Source of the DNA: Rhizobium phaseoli
Lineage (GTDB): Bacteria; Pseudomonadota; Alphaproteobacteria; Rhizobiales; Rhizobiaceae
DNA length: 64,000 nucleotides
Direction: 5' to 3'
NCBI RefSeq assembly: GCF_003985125.1
Contig: NZ_ML133585.1
Location: forward strand, 37,325-101,324
Below are positions 52,357 through 61,101 of this stretch, piece after piece. The notes under the pieces were generated by a model. The model was not told the DNA's origin, did not search any database, and worked only from the letters and a program-made list of their open reading frames with translations. The translations under genes and the position numbers were made by a program. Within the stretch, counting starts at the first letter, position 1. Every line of letters starts with the position of its first letter.

Positions 52357-52580
52357 GGTTTGCCTCCTCCGCCAGAGTACAGTAAACGCTCAAGCCGAAG
52401 GGAACGCCAGTCATTCGATGTGGGTACGAGGCTTTCCCGCGCTTCGACCGCAGAGAGGCAAAGATGTTCCAGCATCGGAACGCTAGCAGCGGCGGCGCCG
52501 GTGCATCAAGCCGATATTGAAGATCAACCGGAGATAGCTATGTTGCGTCGTATAGTCACAACGATTTAAGGCCCCATCGA

Positions 52581-53114
52581 ATGTTGCGCAGTGTCATTTC
52601 ACTCCTCTCAATGCTTGTGCTCTCCATGTCGGTCATTCCCGCCGAACGCGCGCGCGCCCAAGACAATCCCAATGTCCAGAAGATCGCGCCCGGCGATCCG
52701 GCCATGGCCAAGGCCCATGAGAAATCGATAAGGGAGCTGGACGGCTTCTTCGAGAAACTGCAAAACCCACCGGCGGGAACCGATAATTACAGCCTCAAGC
52801 TCGGTTTCAAGGACAAGGATAAGGGCGTGGCGCTGACCACCGACCAGATGGCGCCGGAGGTAGAATTCATGTGGGTCTACCAGATCGAGGCGTCGGGTGA
52901 TCATTTCACCGCACTTCTTGGCGATAGGCCGGAATACATCCACAACATCAAGCAAGGGGATCGCGTCGAGTTCGCGAAGTCGGATATCTTCGACTGGCTC
53001 TATGTCGAGAATGGGAAAATCAAGGGCAACTATACCGCCTGCCCGCTGCTCTTGGCCGGACCGAAAGAACAGTTGGATCAATATCGCGAAATCTACGGCA
53101 TCGTCTGCGACTGA
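52581..53114 (+). CDS. Secreted DUF2314-like protein
   Basis: A 177-residue protein with an N-terminal signal (M-L-R-S-V-I-S-L-L-S-M-L-V-L-S-M-S-V, ending A-R-A) and a DUF2314-like domain: V-E-F-M-W-V (about 95), the N-I-K-Q-G-D-R-V-E-F segment, D-I-F-D-W-L-Y-V-E-N-G-K-I-K-G-N-Y. This domain is found in YegJ-like proteins of unknown role. Two cysteines near the C-terminus. It converges on the sRNA-like element at 53137. Confidence 0.75.
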   Translation: MLRSVISLLSMLVLSMSVIPAERARAQDNPNVQKIAPGDPAMAKAHEKSIRELDGFFEKLQNPPAGTDNYSLKLGFKDKDKGVALTTDQMAPEVEFMWVYQIEASGDHFTALLGDRPEYIHNIKQGDRVEFAKSDIFDWLYVENGKIKGNYTACPLLLAGPKEQLDQYREIYGIVCD

Positions 53115-53136
53115 CCGCAAGCCGGCTGGACGCGGC

Positions 53137-53273
53137 AAAAGAAAGCCCCGCCGAAACGGGGCAATGAGGGGAAAGGACGGGATCGCCAGGAAGGAAGAGC
53201 GGACGTACCCAAAATGGGGCCACCTGTGCGATCCCGCGGTTATAACGGGGAGCTATCCCCTGGGTTCCCGTAC
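53137..53273 (-). ncRNA. Candidate trans-acting small RNA, copy A
   Basis: On the minus strand this element has, in order, GTACGGGAACC, GTTA, a GGGATCGC/GCGATCCC stem enclosing GTCCGC and TTCCTTCC, then CCTTTCC, and an intrinsic terminator GCCCCG-TTTCGG-CGGGGC with a TTTCTTTT tail. The same order and most of the same bases occur at 58346-58490. Conserved stems with changing loops plus a terminator indicate structured RNA. The pyrimidine-rich TTCCTT/CCTTTCC loops could pair with ribosome sites, as in several rhizobial sRNA families, but I cannot name the family. The 5' end is approximate. Confidence 0.65.
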
Positions 53274-53408
53274 CCTTTCGAACCAAGCGAGACGCCTCAA
53301 AACTGGCCGCCCGCCGCCATCCCTCGAAGCCTTCTGCCTGCGGCTGGCGTGAGAAAGACATCCGAACGTTGTTGCCACGGGCGCAGCGCATCAGCCTGAC
53401 GACTGAGG

Positions 53409-54827
53409 TCAACCCTCCGGAGGCGATGTAAACCGGCTGGCATCGAACGGGCCTCCGGCGGCGATCGTGGTCACCTGTTTCGCTGACGTCGCGACTGCCT
53501 CTCGATGGACCGTGCGGGGCGAGACACGCGGCGCGCTCAATCCTGTCGCTTCGCCTGGAGAATGCAGCGCCCATTTCATCAGCGCCGCCTCGGACGTCGA
53601 ACTCAGGAAATTGGCTTCCTCCCAGGAAGCGGTCATCGGCAGCGAGGCGATGATACGAGCGGCCGGCCTGGCGGCCTCCGGGGCAGCAAGGCGGGGATGG
53701 AAGCGGGCGTGAACAGGCAATGCCGAGGTCTGGTTTTCCGCAAGTGCGGCAATCGAGCCGATCGAGGCCGTCTTGAGTTCTGTATCGGGGCTCGTCTCAT
53801 GCGCAAGGGAAGGCGGGCGCATCGCCGGTATTGGAATCGGCAAGGGTGAAACATCCGATGCGGCGCCATTGTCATCCCGCTCGCCCGCGCCGGTCTGCAG
53901 CGCGAGCGCGTTCAACGCCCGGCTTTTCGGCGTCGGCAGAAGCGCCGTCACGAGCTTGCCGTCGGTGGTGTCTCCGCCCCGCATGGTCGGGCCTGCCGCG
54001 TCATCGTCTTCTCCGGCGGTGCTGGCGATCTCGATCGCGGTGGGGCCGACGCGCTTTCGGTAGTCCGCAACCGCCTGATTATATCCCGGCAGCGGCCGGC
54101 CATCGGCCGGAAGATGCATCGTCTGTCCGTTCGGGAAGATCCGGGCAAGTTCCTGCCGCGACATGCGCGGCCAGGCCCTGACATTGCCGACATCGAGATG
54201 GACGAAGGGCGATCCTGAGGTCGGATAATATCCGACACCGCCAACCTGCATCTGCATGGCAATCGCCCGCAGCGTCGAAAGCTTCACACCGGGAACGTAG
54301 AAATCCATCGCCTTGCCCAGCATGTGCTGGCTCTTCTTGGCGACCCCGGTGATGCGCGAGCGGTTGCGCAGCATGTTGTTGGTGGCAGGCGAGCGATAGG
54401 CCGAAACGACATGGATGTAATCCTTGCCGCCGCTGCGCTTGTACACCTCCCAGACCAGGTCGAGCAGCCGCGGATCCATCCGGGTCGGCTCGTTCCTCCG
54501 CCAGTCGCGCAGGAACCGATTGATCTGTGCGAGCCCTTTGGGATCGAATTTTCCATCCCGCTTATAGGTAATCGTCGCCTTCTCGCCCGTGTGGGTAAAG
54601 AACAGCTTCAGGGCGCGGTCTTCGGCTGAGGCGAAGGATGCGGTGCCGACGAGCGCGGGAAACGCAAGCAGAGCCGGCAGAATGGTCTGTGTTGCAACGC
54701 GTTTTACACGCGACAGAAGCGCGGCAATTCCGCCCGACAATCCTTGTCTTGAATTCGTCAACACCACCAACCGTCCTACCCCAAACACGCGATGACGGGC
54801 GGGAAACGCCGCATCCATCAGGCTCAA
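53409..54827 (-). CDS. DUF882/M15-family zinc peptidase-like protein
   Basis: A 472-residue exported protein. An N-terminal hydrophobic segment (about 45-68, ending A-S-F-A-S-A) is followed by a peptidase M15/YcbK-like domain (about 70-245): S-A-Y-R-S-P-A-T-N, S-Q-H-M-L-G-K-A-M-D-F (zinc His and Asp) and F-V-H-L-D-V-G (second His). These are zinc D,D- or L,D-carboxypeptidase folds acting on peptidoglycan. The last about 220 residues are low-complexity, proline/alanine-rich. The start is uncertain: TTG at 54827 or ATG at 54818. Confidence 0.82.
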   Translation of the reverse strand: MSLMDAAFPARHRVFGVGRLVVLTNSRQGLSGGIAALLSRVKRVATQTILPALLAFPALVGTASFASAEDRALKLFFTHTGEKATITYKRDGKFDPKGLAQINRFLRDWRRNEPTRMDPRLLDLVWEVYKRSGGKDYIHVVSAYRSPATNNMLRNRSRITGVAKKSQHMLGKAMDFYVPGVKLSTLRAIAMQMQVGGVGYYPTSGSPFVHLDVGNVRAWPRMSRQELARIFPNGQTMHLPADGRPLPGYNQAVADYRKRVGPTAIEIASTAGEDDDAAGPTMRGGDTTDGKLVTALLPTPKSRALNALALQTGAGERDDNGAASDVSPLPIPIPAMRPPSLAHETSPDTELKTASIGSIAALAENQTSALPVHARFHPRLAAPEAARPAARIIASLPMTASWEEANFLSSTSEAALMKWALHSPGEATGLSAPRVSPRTVHREAVATSAKQVTTIAAGGPFDASRFTSPPEG

Positions 54828-55064
54828 TAAAGCCAGCTTATGGTCAACAAATTACTAACGAATGGGTGTGGAAGTTCGGTCAACGTCAATGTTGGATTTT
54901 GGAGATCGGCCGCCCAGCAAGGAAATTGACGCAGCCGATAGGACGAAACTGACGACTCCTGTGTTATCGTCACAGTCTCAGCGTTGGAAGATCGTGCCGG
55001 TGGCTGAAGCATCGAGCCTGCGTTCTCCCTGCGCGGCCTAAGCGCCAGACGCGAAGAGGCTTAC

Positions 55065-56024
55065 GTGGAGGCGACCATCCGTCCCCTCGCGGCCAATCGC
55101 GAAAGATTATGGGGTTATCCGATGCCGCCTGTCTACAGGCCTGCCCGGCCGGAAGATTTGGCCGCCAGCGATGCGCTGGTGGTCGCCAGCATCAACGAGC
55201 TGACTGTCCGCCATGGCTTCGGACCGATGGCGATGCCAAGCTCTCCAAACTTTCAGCTGTTTTCGCTCAAGGATGATCCGGACGGCCTGTGGCTCGCCGA
55301 AGAAGCCGGCGAAATTGTCGGCTTTGCCTGGAGCTGGGTTTGCGGCGATGTCTGGTTCCTCGCCCAGCTGTTCGTCAATCCCGCCCGACAAGGGCAGGGT
55401 ATCGGCAATGCGCTGTTGGAACGAACCCTCGCGCACGCCCGAAAATCGGGCGCAACGCATAAGGCTCTGATCACCTTCACCTTCAATCGCGTCTCGCAGG
55501 GGCTTTATATCAGGCATGGCCTCTTTCCGAAGATGCCGGTCTACTTCTTTACTGCCGAGCGCGAGCGGCTGAGACGGACATTGCCGCAAGTGCCGTTGCG
55601 CGCCGTCGCGATCGATAACAGTGCTGCCACCATGGCGAACCTTGGCGCGATCGATTGCCGTGCCATCGGCGTCTCGCGCGAGAAACATCACCGCTATTTG
55701 TTCGATGATCCGGCGATCAAGGGGCTCTTGCTCCATGCCGGTAATGATCTGGTCGGCTACTGCTATGTCGGCGTCAACGGACATATTGGTCCGCTCGCCG
55801 TGAAGCGAGCCGACGTTCTTCACGATGCCTTTGCGGCGGCCTTGGCGCTGGCGGCAGATGGCTCTGCCGAGAAGATTTCGGCGTTCCTGCCGGGCACATG
55901 CGACAGCGCCTTGAGCCTTGCCGTCGATCAAGGCATGCGGATCAGCTTTCCGATGCTGTTGATGGCATCGCCCGGCTATGGCGACTGGACGCAGTATCTG
56001 CCGCGAAATCCGGGTTTCATGTGA
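55065..56024 (+). CDS. GNAT-family N-acetyltransferase
   Basis: A 319-residue protein. The N-terminal GNAT domain (about 20-165) has the acetyl-CoA motif L-F-V-N-P-A-R-Q-G-Q-G-I-G-N-A-L-L-E and the final G-L-Y-I-R-H-G-L-F-P. The second half (about 185-319) looks like a degenerate GNAT repeat (V-G-Y-C-Y-V, I-G-P-L-A-V). Start GTG 55065 has AGAGG upstream; ATG 55122 is also possible and sits just before the domain. Substrate unknown. Confidence 0.8.
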   Translation: MEATIRPLAANRERLWGYPMPPVYRPARPEDLAASDALVVASINELTVRHGFGPMAMPSSPNFQLFSLKDDPDGLWLAEEAGEIVGFAWSWVCGDVWFLAQLFVNPARQGQGIGNALLERTLAHARKSGATHKALITFTFNRVSQGLYIRHGLFPKMPVYFFTAERERLRRTLPQVPLRAVAIDNSAATMANLGAIDCRAIGVSREKHHRYLFDDPAIKGLLLHAGNDLVGYCYVGVNGHIGPLAVKRADVLHDAFAAALALAADGSAEKISAFLPGTCDSALSLAVDQGMRISFPMLLMASPGYGDWTQYLPRNPGFM

Positions 56025-56068
56025 TCAAAAGGGCTCTTGTCTCACCGTCGTTCCGGGCGTCAGGCCGC

Positions 56069-58051
56069 CTACTCTGATGGAGACGCGGAAGACGCGGGGC
56101 CGGCGTGCGGCTGAGAACTTGCAGTTCGTTCGGCTTGCCGATCGTGCGGCTGTACCAGGAAATCGAGAAGGCCGGTGCCCCTGAGGTCGGCGGCTCTCTT
56201 TTCCAGAATGTCGCCAAGCAAGGTCGTCAGAAATTCCGCTGTCAGATGGCCCCAGTCCGTCATGAACGGAACACCCCCGCTGCTGGTGAGGCACTTCTGC
56301 TTGTCGTAATCGCAGTGAAGCTTGATGATATCGATGTAATTGAATGCAAGATCCGACGGGTAAAAGGGCAGCTTCGTTATCGTCTGGTTGGCCGGCGGAT
56401 AGGTTGCCAACCGCAGGCACGTGGAGGCATCGGATTTGGTCTGAAACATCAGCCCCAGGCACGAGTGCAATCGATCCAGCTGGAAATAATTTCCGAAAAC
56501 GAAAATTTTCGCGTTGTCCGAATGGCTTTTCATCCAGGAAATAAGCTCAAACCGGAACGGGTTCACGGTGTACTCAAAAGGCTGATTACTCGCGAGGAAA
56601 ATCGCTTTCGTTCGGCTGAGCAATGACTTGTCGTTGATGTATTTTTCAAAGGGAATGCAGTACTTGTCGTAGATGCTGGCGCGAGACGGGGCCTGAACCT
56701 TGTCGTTCTTGATTTCCACCATGCAGTTCAAGTAGCTGATCGCCACGACCTGGTATCGGTCGGCGTCGATGTAATTTTTGAGCGCGACTGACCAGTTTCT
56801 GGCGAACGAATCTCCGATGATGAAGATGATCGGCTTTTCTGGCTGAATGTTGTCGTTCAAGCTCAGAAAAGTGCTCTCGAGTCGTGCTTCATTCGCCTGC
56901 GCGGCAGGGGAATAGACCTGATCCAGCCGGTGCGGAAAACCGGCCATGGTGATTACCGACACGACAGCAGTCGTGATGGTTGCAACTGATGAGCCCAGGG
57001 AGATCCAGAAGGCGCGGTTTCTCCTGGTGTAGCGGAAGGGCCTTTCGATGACGACGAAGCCGACGACCGCGACCAGGGCGGTCGCTGCAACGGCAAGAAA
57101 CTTGTCGCCGTTGGTAAAATCCACGCTTGTCAGCCGCGCGAAGGCGAAGACCGGATAATGCCACAGGTAAAGGGAGTAGGAGACGATCCCGGTGAGCGCT
57201 GCGGGCCGAGACGCCAACAGGCGCCCGACCGTGTTCTTCTGACTGGCGAACGCCAGCACCAGGCAGGTCCCGATGACGGGGATGACAGTGAGCCGGCCAG
57301 GATGAACCGTGTCCTTCCCGAAAAAGATCAGGGAACCAAGCACGAGCGCAAGCCCGGCCGCCGCAAGCAACGGCTGGGGGCGCGCGCGTCCGCGCTTCAC
57401 CTCGTAATAGGCAAGTAGTGTTCCGGCCAGAAGTTCCCAGGCCCGGGTGAGCGGCGAGTAAAAGGCCTGTTGCTGATCATACCGCACCGTGAGGACACAG
57501 AACGCAAAGCTTAAGGCTGCCATGAGCAACGCGCACGCCAAAAACCTTGATTTCAAATATCGGCGCGTGATCAGCAATAAGAGCGGAAAGGCGATATAAA
57601 ATTGCTCTTCGACGCTCAACGACCAGGTGTGCAGAAAGGGCTTGAGAAGGGTATCCGGCTCCCCGTACTGGGCCGCGGTGAAATAGAAATAGATGTTCGA
57701 TCCAAACAGGAGCGACGAACCGATGGAATTGGCGAAATCCAGCAGTTCCGATGGCAATAAGAGGTAATAGGCGAAGGGCATTGTCGCGAAGATGACCGCG
57801 AACAAGGCCGGCAGAATTCTCCGCGCACGCCGCGTATAGAATCTAAGGAAATCGATACGCCCCGTTGCTTCGATTTCCGTCAGCAGAATCTGGGAAATCA
57901 GGAAGCCGCTGATCACGAAGAACACATCGACGCCGATGTACCCGCCCCGCAGCAAGGTGTGGCCGGCAACCGTGAACTCGGCGTGATAAAGAATAACCGC
58001 GATCACCGATATGGCCCTTAAGCCATCGATCTCTGGTCGATAAACCTTCAA
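56069..58051 (-). CDS. OafA/YrhL-type O-acyltransferase with C-terminal SGNH-like domain
   Basis: A 660-residue membrane protein from TTG 58051, whose first residues (K-V-Y-R-P-E-I-D-G-L-R-A-I-S-V) are the canonical family start. The acyltransferase-3 part (about 1-370) has about ten helices and the R/H/E motifs F-F-V-I-S-G-F-L-I-S and W-S-L-S-V-E-E-Q-F-Y. The periplasmic C-terminal domain starts near 425 with I-F-I-I-G-D-S-F-A-R-N-W (SGNH block I) and ends with D-W-G-H-L-T (catalytic Asp/His). Such proteins O-acetylate LPS or EPS. The frame upstream to 58237 is not protein-like. Confidence 0.86.
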   Translation of the reverse strand: MKVYRPEIDGLRAISVIAVILYHAEFTVAGHTLLRGGYIGVDVFFVISGFLISQILLTEIEATGRIDFLRFYTRRARRILPALFAVIFATMPFAYYLLLPSELLDFANSIGSSLLFGSNIYFYFTAAQYGEPDTLLKPFLHTWSLSVEEQFYIAFPLLLLITRRYLKSRFLACALLMAALSFAFCVLTVRYDQQQAFYSPLTRAWELLAGTLLAYYEVKRGRARPQPLLAAAGLALVLGSLIFFGKDTVHPGRLTVIPVIGTCLVLAFASQKNTVGRLLASRPAALTGIVSYSLYLWHYPVFAFARLTSVDFTNGDKFLAVAATALVAVVGFVVIERPFRYTRRNRAFWISLGSSVATITTAVVSVITMAGFPHRLDQVYSPAAQANEARLESTFLSLNDNIQPEKPIIFIIGDSFARNWSVALKNYIDADRYQVVAISYLNCMVEIKNDKVQAPSRASIYDKYCIPFEKYINDKSLLSRTKAIFLASNQPFEYTVNPFRFELISWMKSHSDNAKIFVFGNYFQLDRLHSCLGLMFQTKSDASTCLRLATYPPANQTITKLPFYPSDLAFNYIDIIKLHCDYDKQKCLTSSGGVPFMTDWGHLTAEFLTTLLGDILEKRAADLRGTGLLDFLVQPHDRQAERTASSQPHAGPASSASPSE

Positions 58052-58345
58052 TGCCAGCGCCTGCCTTCGATATCGAGAGCGTAAGGTTGTCGCGCCCAAG
58101 AGTGGCGCTTTTGGGCTGCCTAACACAGAGAGGTTGGCGGAGAAACAGCATCGCCTGATAAAAAATTCGCGGGTGGGGCCAATTTCAGTGTTTATTTCTG
58201 GTGCCGATGTAAATCGGCGTTGCGCGGTGTCCAGCAAAATCCAGGCGGTTCTGACCTGAGCTACCTCCGCGAGAGTGGCCCCCGGGAGCGCCTGTCGCTG
58301 CTATCTCAGACCTCGACTAAGCTTAGCGCGGCCTGTTCCAAGTCG

Positions 58346-58490
58346 AACAAAAATAGCCCCGCTGAAGGCGGGGCAAATTGGAAAAGGTCGGGATCGCAAA
58401 GCAAGGAAAGGGATGCGGACCGGCCCTGGGTACAGGGCCTCTTTGCGATCCCACTGCACTAACCAAAGCCGACTGGCCTGGTTCCCGTAC
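58346..58490 (-). ncRNA. Candidate trans-acting small RNA, copy B
   Basis: Minus-strand paralog of the element at 53137. It has GTACGGGAACC at the 5' side, GTTA, a longer GGGATCGCAAAG/CTTTGCGATCCC stem enclosing a GGCCCTG/CAGGGCC hairpin, GGTCCGC and TTTCCTTG, then CCTTTTCC and terminator GCCCCGC-CTTCA-GCGGGGC with TATTTTTGTT. Differences are mostly in loops while stems are kept, sometimes with both sides changed, which supports an RNA. It lies between the OafA-like and SRAP genes, both minus strand. Confidence 0.68.
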
Positions 58491-58537
58491 GGTATTGGAC
58501 CGAAGGTCCCGCAGTATCGGAGCCCAATCAACGAAAC

Positions 58538-58555
58538 GCCCCGCCAGGACGGGGC
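58538..58555. terminator. GC-rich hairpin upstream of sRNA copy B
   Basis: GCCCCG-CCAGGA-CGGGGC, extended by flanking CGAAA and TTTCG pairing, lies about 130 bases after the minus-strand SRAP gene. It may end the SRAP transcript and isolate the sRNA promoter. The T content after it is modest on either strand. Confidence 0.5.
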
Positions 58556-58683
58556 ATTTCGTATTACCCAATGCCGCCTTAGTCAGAGATGTTAACGGAG
58601 GAGTGCGGCAGGTTGAAAGGATGACATAGTTTGAAAGATCGTCAATTTACCTAAAATTGTTAATCAGAATGCCGAGTTAATCT

Positions 58684-59364
58684 TTAATTTATATCAACTC
58701 TACTTAGGATTTCGGGGCCGGCCCTCCTGGCATTACCTACGCGGCGCGCGACCGGCCACATCGTCATCGCTTTGGCGTCGAATGGCTTCATCAGGTCATG
58801 TGGATCTGGATCTGCAGATAGCCAACGCTCATAATCCTCGGGACGAAGCACGACCGGCATGCGATTGTGGATCGTCGCAATCGTGTCGTTTGGTGCACAG
58901 GTTGCGACGGCAAATGTGCGGATGTCGATGCCGACCGGATGGCGCCAAACTTCCCAAATGCCCGCCAGGGCGAAAGTCGATCGATCCTTCAAGGCGACAG
59001 CGTACGGTTGATTGCTCTCGCTCCATTCGATGAAGCCACTGATCGGAACCAGGCAGCGGCGCGACCGGTAAGCATCCCGGAACATGTGATGAGTGGCCAT
59101 CGTGTCGCCGCGCACGATTGCCGGTGCCTGGCGGCGTGGGTCCATCCCCGTCGGCATGAAGCCCCAGCGGGCGATAGCAAAGGCAGGCCTCGACCTCTCT
59201 CCCTGCCGCGCATTGTCCTGGATGATGATGTGGTAAACTTCGGCCGGAGCGCCATTGTAACGAGGGAGCCGATCACCGAGGTCATCCACCTTACCCTGCT
59301 CAGCAAAGCTGAAGCTTTCTGCCAGCTCTTGAAAAGACTGACTAACATAGATGCGGCGGCACAT
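58684..59364 (-). CDS. SRAP (YedK/HMCES)-family DNA-protein crosslinking protein
   Basis: A 226-residue SOS-response-associated-peptidase family protein. Cys2 is kept (M-C-R-R), the residue that crosslinks to abasic sites after Met removal. The R-C-L-V-P-I-S-G-F-I-E-W segment (catalytic Glu) and T-I-H-N-R-M-P (catalytic His) are intact. Unusually, the N-terminus reads M-C-R-R-I where the family has M-C-G-R-(F/Y), and the N-A-R-x-E block is A-I-V-R-G-D-T. It may be a divergent paralog. Confidence 0.85.
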   Translation of the reverse strand: MCRRIYVSQSFQELAESFSFAEQGKVDDLGDRLPRYNGAPAEVYHIIIQDNARQGERSRPAFAIARWGFMPTGMDPRRQAPAIVRGDTMATHHMFRDAYRSRRCLVPISGFIEWSESNQPYAVALKDRSTFALAGIWEVWRHPVGIDIRTFAVATCAPNDTIATIHNRMPVVLRPEDYERWLSADPDPHDLMKPFDAKAMTMWPVARRVGNARRAGPEILSRVDIN

Positions 59365-59990
59365 GCGTTAATCCGTATGCATTATCACGTACTCCAAAAT
59401 GGGCCATCGCTGAAAGACGTCAATACAAAAGTAGATCTACTGGATTCTTGATCGGCGGCGCAAAGTTGTTAGGCAACCTTGCGGTTGTACTGGACCGGTC
59501 CGGATCTAATTCGAAGTGAAGCACGACTTTCCAGCTATTGGGCAGCGTACCTTCCTCGTCGACGCTCGACGCATCCTGCATCCCGACGACAACAGCCCCA
59601 AGTTTACATAGAGATTGCCGGTCGAGATATTCCTTGCAATCACGACGACAATCGAACGAGGCAACAACTTGCGGGAATTGCTATTCATGGCTGACTTCAC
59701 CCTCTTCTTCGAGGACAGCGGGCATTACACGCCATCGTTCCTACAATGATCTAGATGTAATCGAACCTTGTCCGCGTTGCGCCGTTATCCGGTCATGAAG
59801 TGTACAATGTCCTGTAACGAAACTCTGGAAGCATGAGGCTACACAGTAACGACGTCGATGTCTTCACGCCGCAACATCGAATTGCTCTGTCAATCTCTTC
59901 AAAGCTTGCCGCCCCGCTCGGTTTCAGCAGCTTGCCTGCTGGCGTGTCGGTCTGCGGTCATGGTTCGTTGCTCTTTTGAGGAGAATTGCC
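59365..59990. other. Intergenic stretch without supported genes
   Basis: About 625 bases between the divergent SRAP and GT4 genes. Short ORFs exist in all frames but none has a ribosome site with protein-like sequence. A short frame at 59688-59750 (M-A-D-F-T-L-F-F-E-D) could be a fragment of a decayed gene. GAGGAG at the end is the ribosome site of the GT4 gene. Confidence 0.4.
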
Positions 59991-61085
59991 ATGAAGATCG
60001 CTCAAATTGCGCCGCTTGCAGAAAGCGTTCCGCCTAGGCTTTATGGCGGAACTGAACGTATTGTTTCCTTTCTCTGTGAAGAACTCGTCGCGAAGGGCCA
60101 CGACGTGACCCTCTTTGCCAGCGGCGATTCCGTCACCGGCGCGAAGCTGATACCATGTTCGGATGCCGCACTGAGGCTCAATCCGGCGGTCAAGGATCAC
60201 CTGCCGTATCACATCCTCATGCTTGAGCAGGTTCGCCGCCGGGCCAGTGAGTTCGATGTCCTGCATTTTCACATTGATATGCTGCACTTCCCGTTGATTC
60301 ACGATTTCGCCGATCGAGCGGTTACTACCCTGCACGGGCGCCTGGATCTGCCCGACCTGCGTTCTTTCTACCAAGTTTTCGCAGAGGTTCCGCTGGTGTC
60401 AGTCTCGAACGATCAGCGCCGACCGATGCCACCAGTTAATTGGTCCGGAACGGTCTATCATGGTTTGCCGCCAAACCTGTTGCCGTTCACCGAAATGCCG
60501 AATGGCAATTACCTCGCCTTTCTCGGCCGCATCGCGCCCGAGAAACGCCCCGACCGCGCAATCGAGATCGCCAACCGAACCGGAATGCCCTTGAAGATTG
60601 CGGCAAAAATCGACGCGGCTGACAAAACCTACTGGGAGACGGTGATCGAACCGATGGTCAAAGGTCATCAGAATGTCGAATTCATCGGCGAGATCAACGA
60701 CGACCAGAAGGCAGATTTTCTCGGCAACGCCCGTGCGCTGCTCTTTCCGATAGACTGGCCGGAACCCTTCGGGTTGGTCATGATCGAGGCGATGGCCTGC
60801 GGCACCCCCGTCATCGCCTTCCGACGAGGTTCGGCGCCCGAGTTAGTTGACAACGATGTCTCCGGCATTCTTGTGGATAATGTCGCCGAAGCCGTTGAGA
60901 ATATCGAATGGGCGCTGAAGCTTGATCGCAGCGGAGTGCGGAGAGCTTTCGAGAAACGCTTCACCGCTGAACGAATGGCTACGGATTACCTGGACATATA
61001 TCGGCAGTTGCCTGGTGTTCAGCCAAAGATCCCTCGACTGCGCCATTCCAAGAGCTATGCCGTTGGTACGGAGCTCATCAATTGA
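59991..61085 (+). CDS. Family 4 glycosyltransferase
   Basis: A 364-residue GT-B enzyme: M-K-I-A-Q-I-A-P-L-A-E-S-V-P-P, Y-G-G-T-E-R-I-V-S-F-L (about 19-29), A-F-L-G-R-I-A-P-E-K-R-P-D (about 175), and the E-x7-E motif W-P-E-P-F-G-L-V-M-I-E-A-M-A-C-G-T-P-V. The Y-G-G-T-E-R start is typical of GT4 enzymes that act on small-molecule or glucan acceptors. ATG 59991 has GAGGAG upstream. It is 16 bases upstream of the debranching-like gene, implying a joint role. Confidence 0.86.
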   Translation: MKIAQIAPLAESVPPRLYGGTERIVSFLCEELVAKGHDVTLFASGDSVTGAKLIPCSDAALRLNPAVKDHLPYHILMLEQVRRRASEFDVLHFHIDMLHFPLIHDFADRAVTTLHGRLDLPDLRSFYQVFAEVPLVSVSNDQRRPMPPVNWSGTVYHGLPPNLLPFTEMPNGNYLAFLGRIAPEKRPDRAIEIANRTGMPLKIAAKIDAADKTYWETVIEPMVKGHQNVEFIGEINDDQKADFLGNARALLFPIDWPEPFGLVMIEAMACGTPVIAFRRGSAPELVDNDVSGILVDNVAEAVENIEWALKLDRSGVRRAFEKRFTAERMATDYLDIYRQLPGVQPKIPRLRHSKSYAVGTELIN

Positions 61086-61101
61086 TCAGAGGATGGGAAA
61101 A

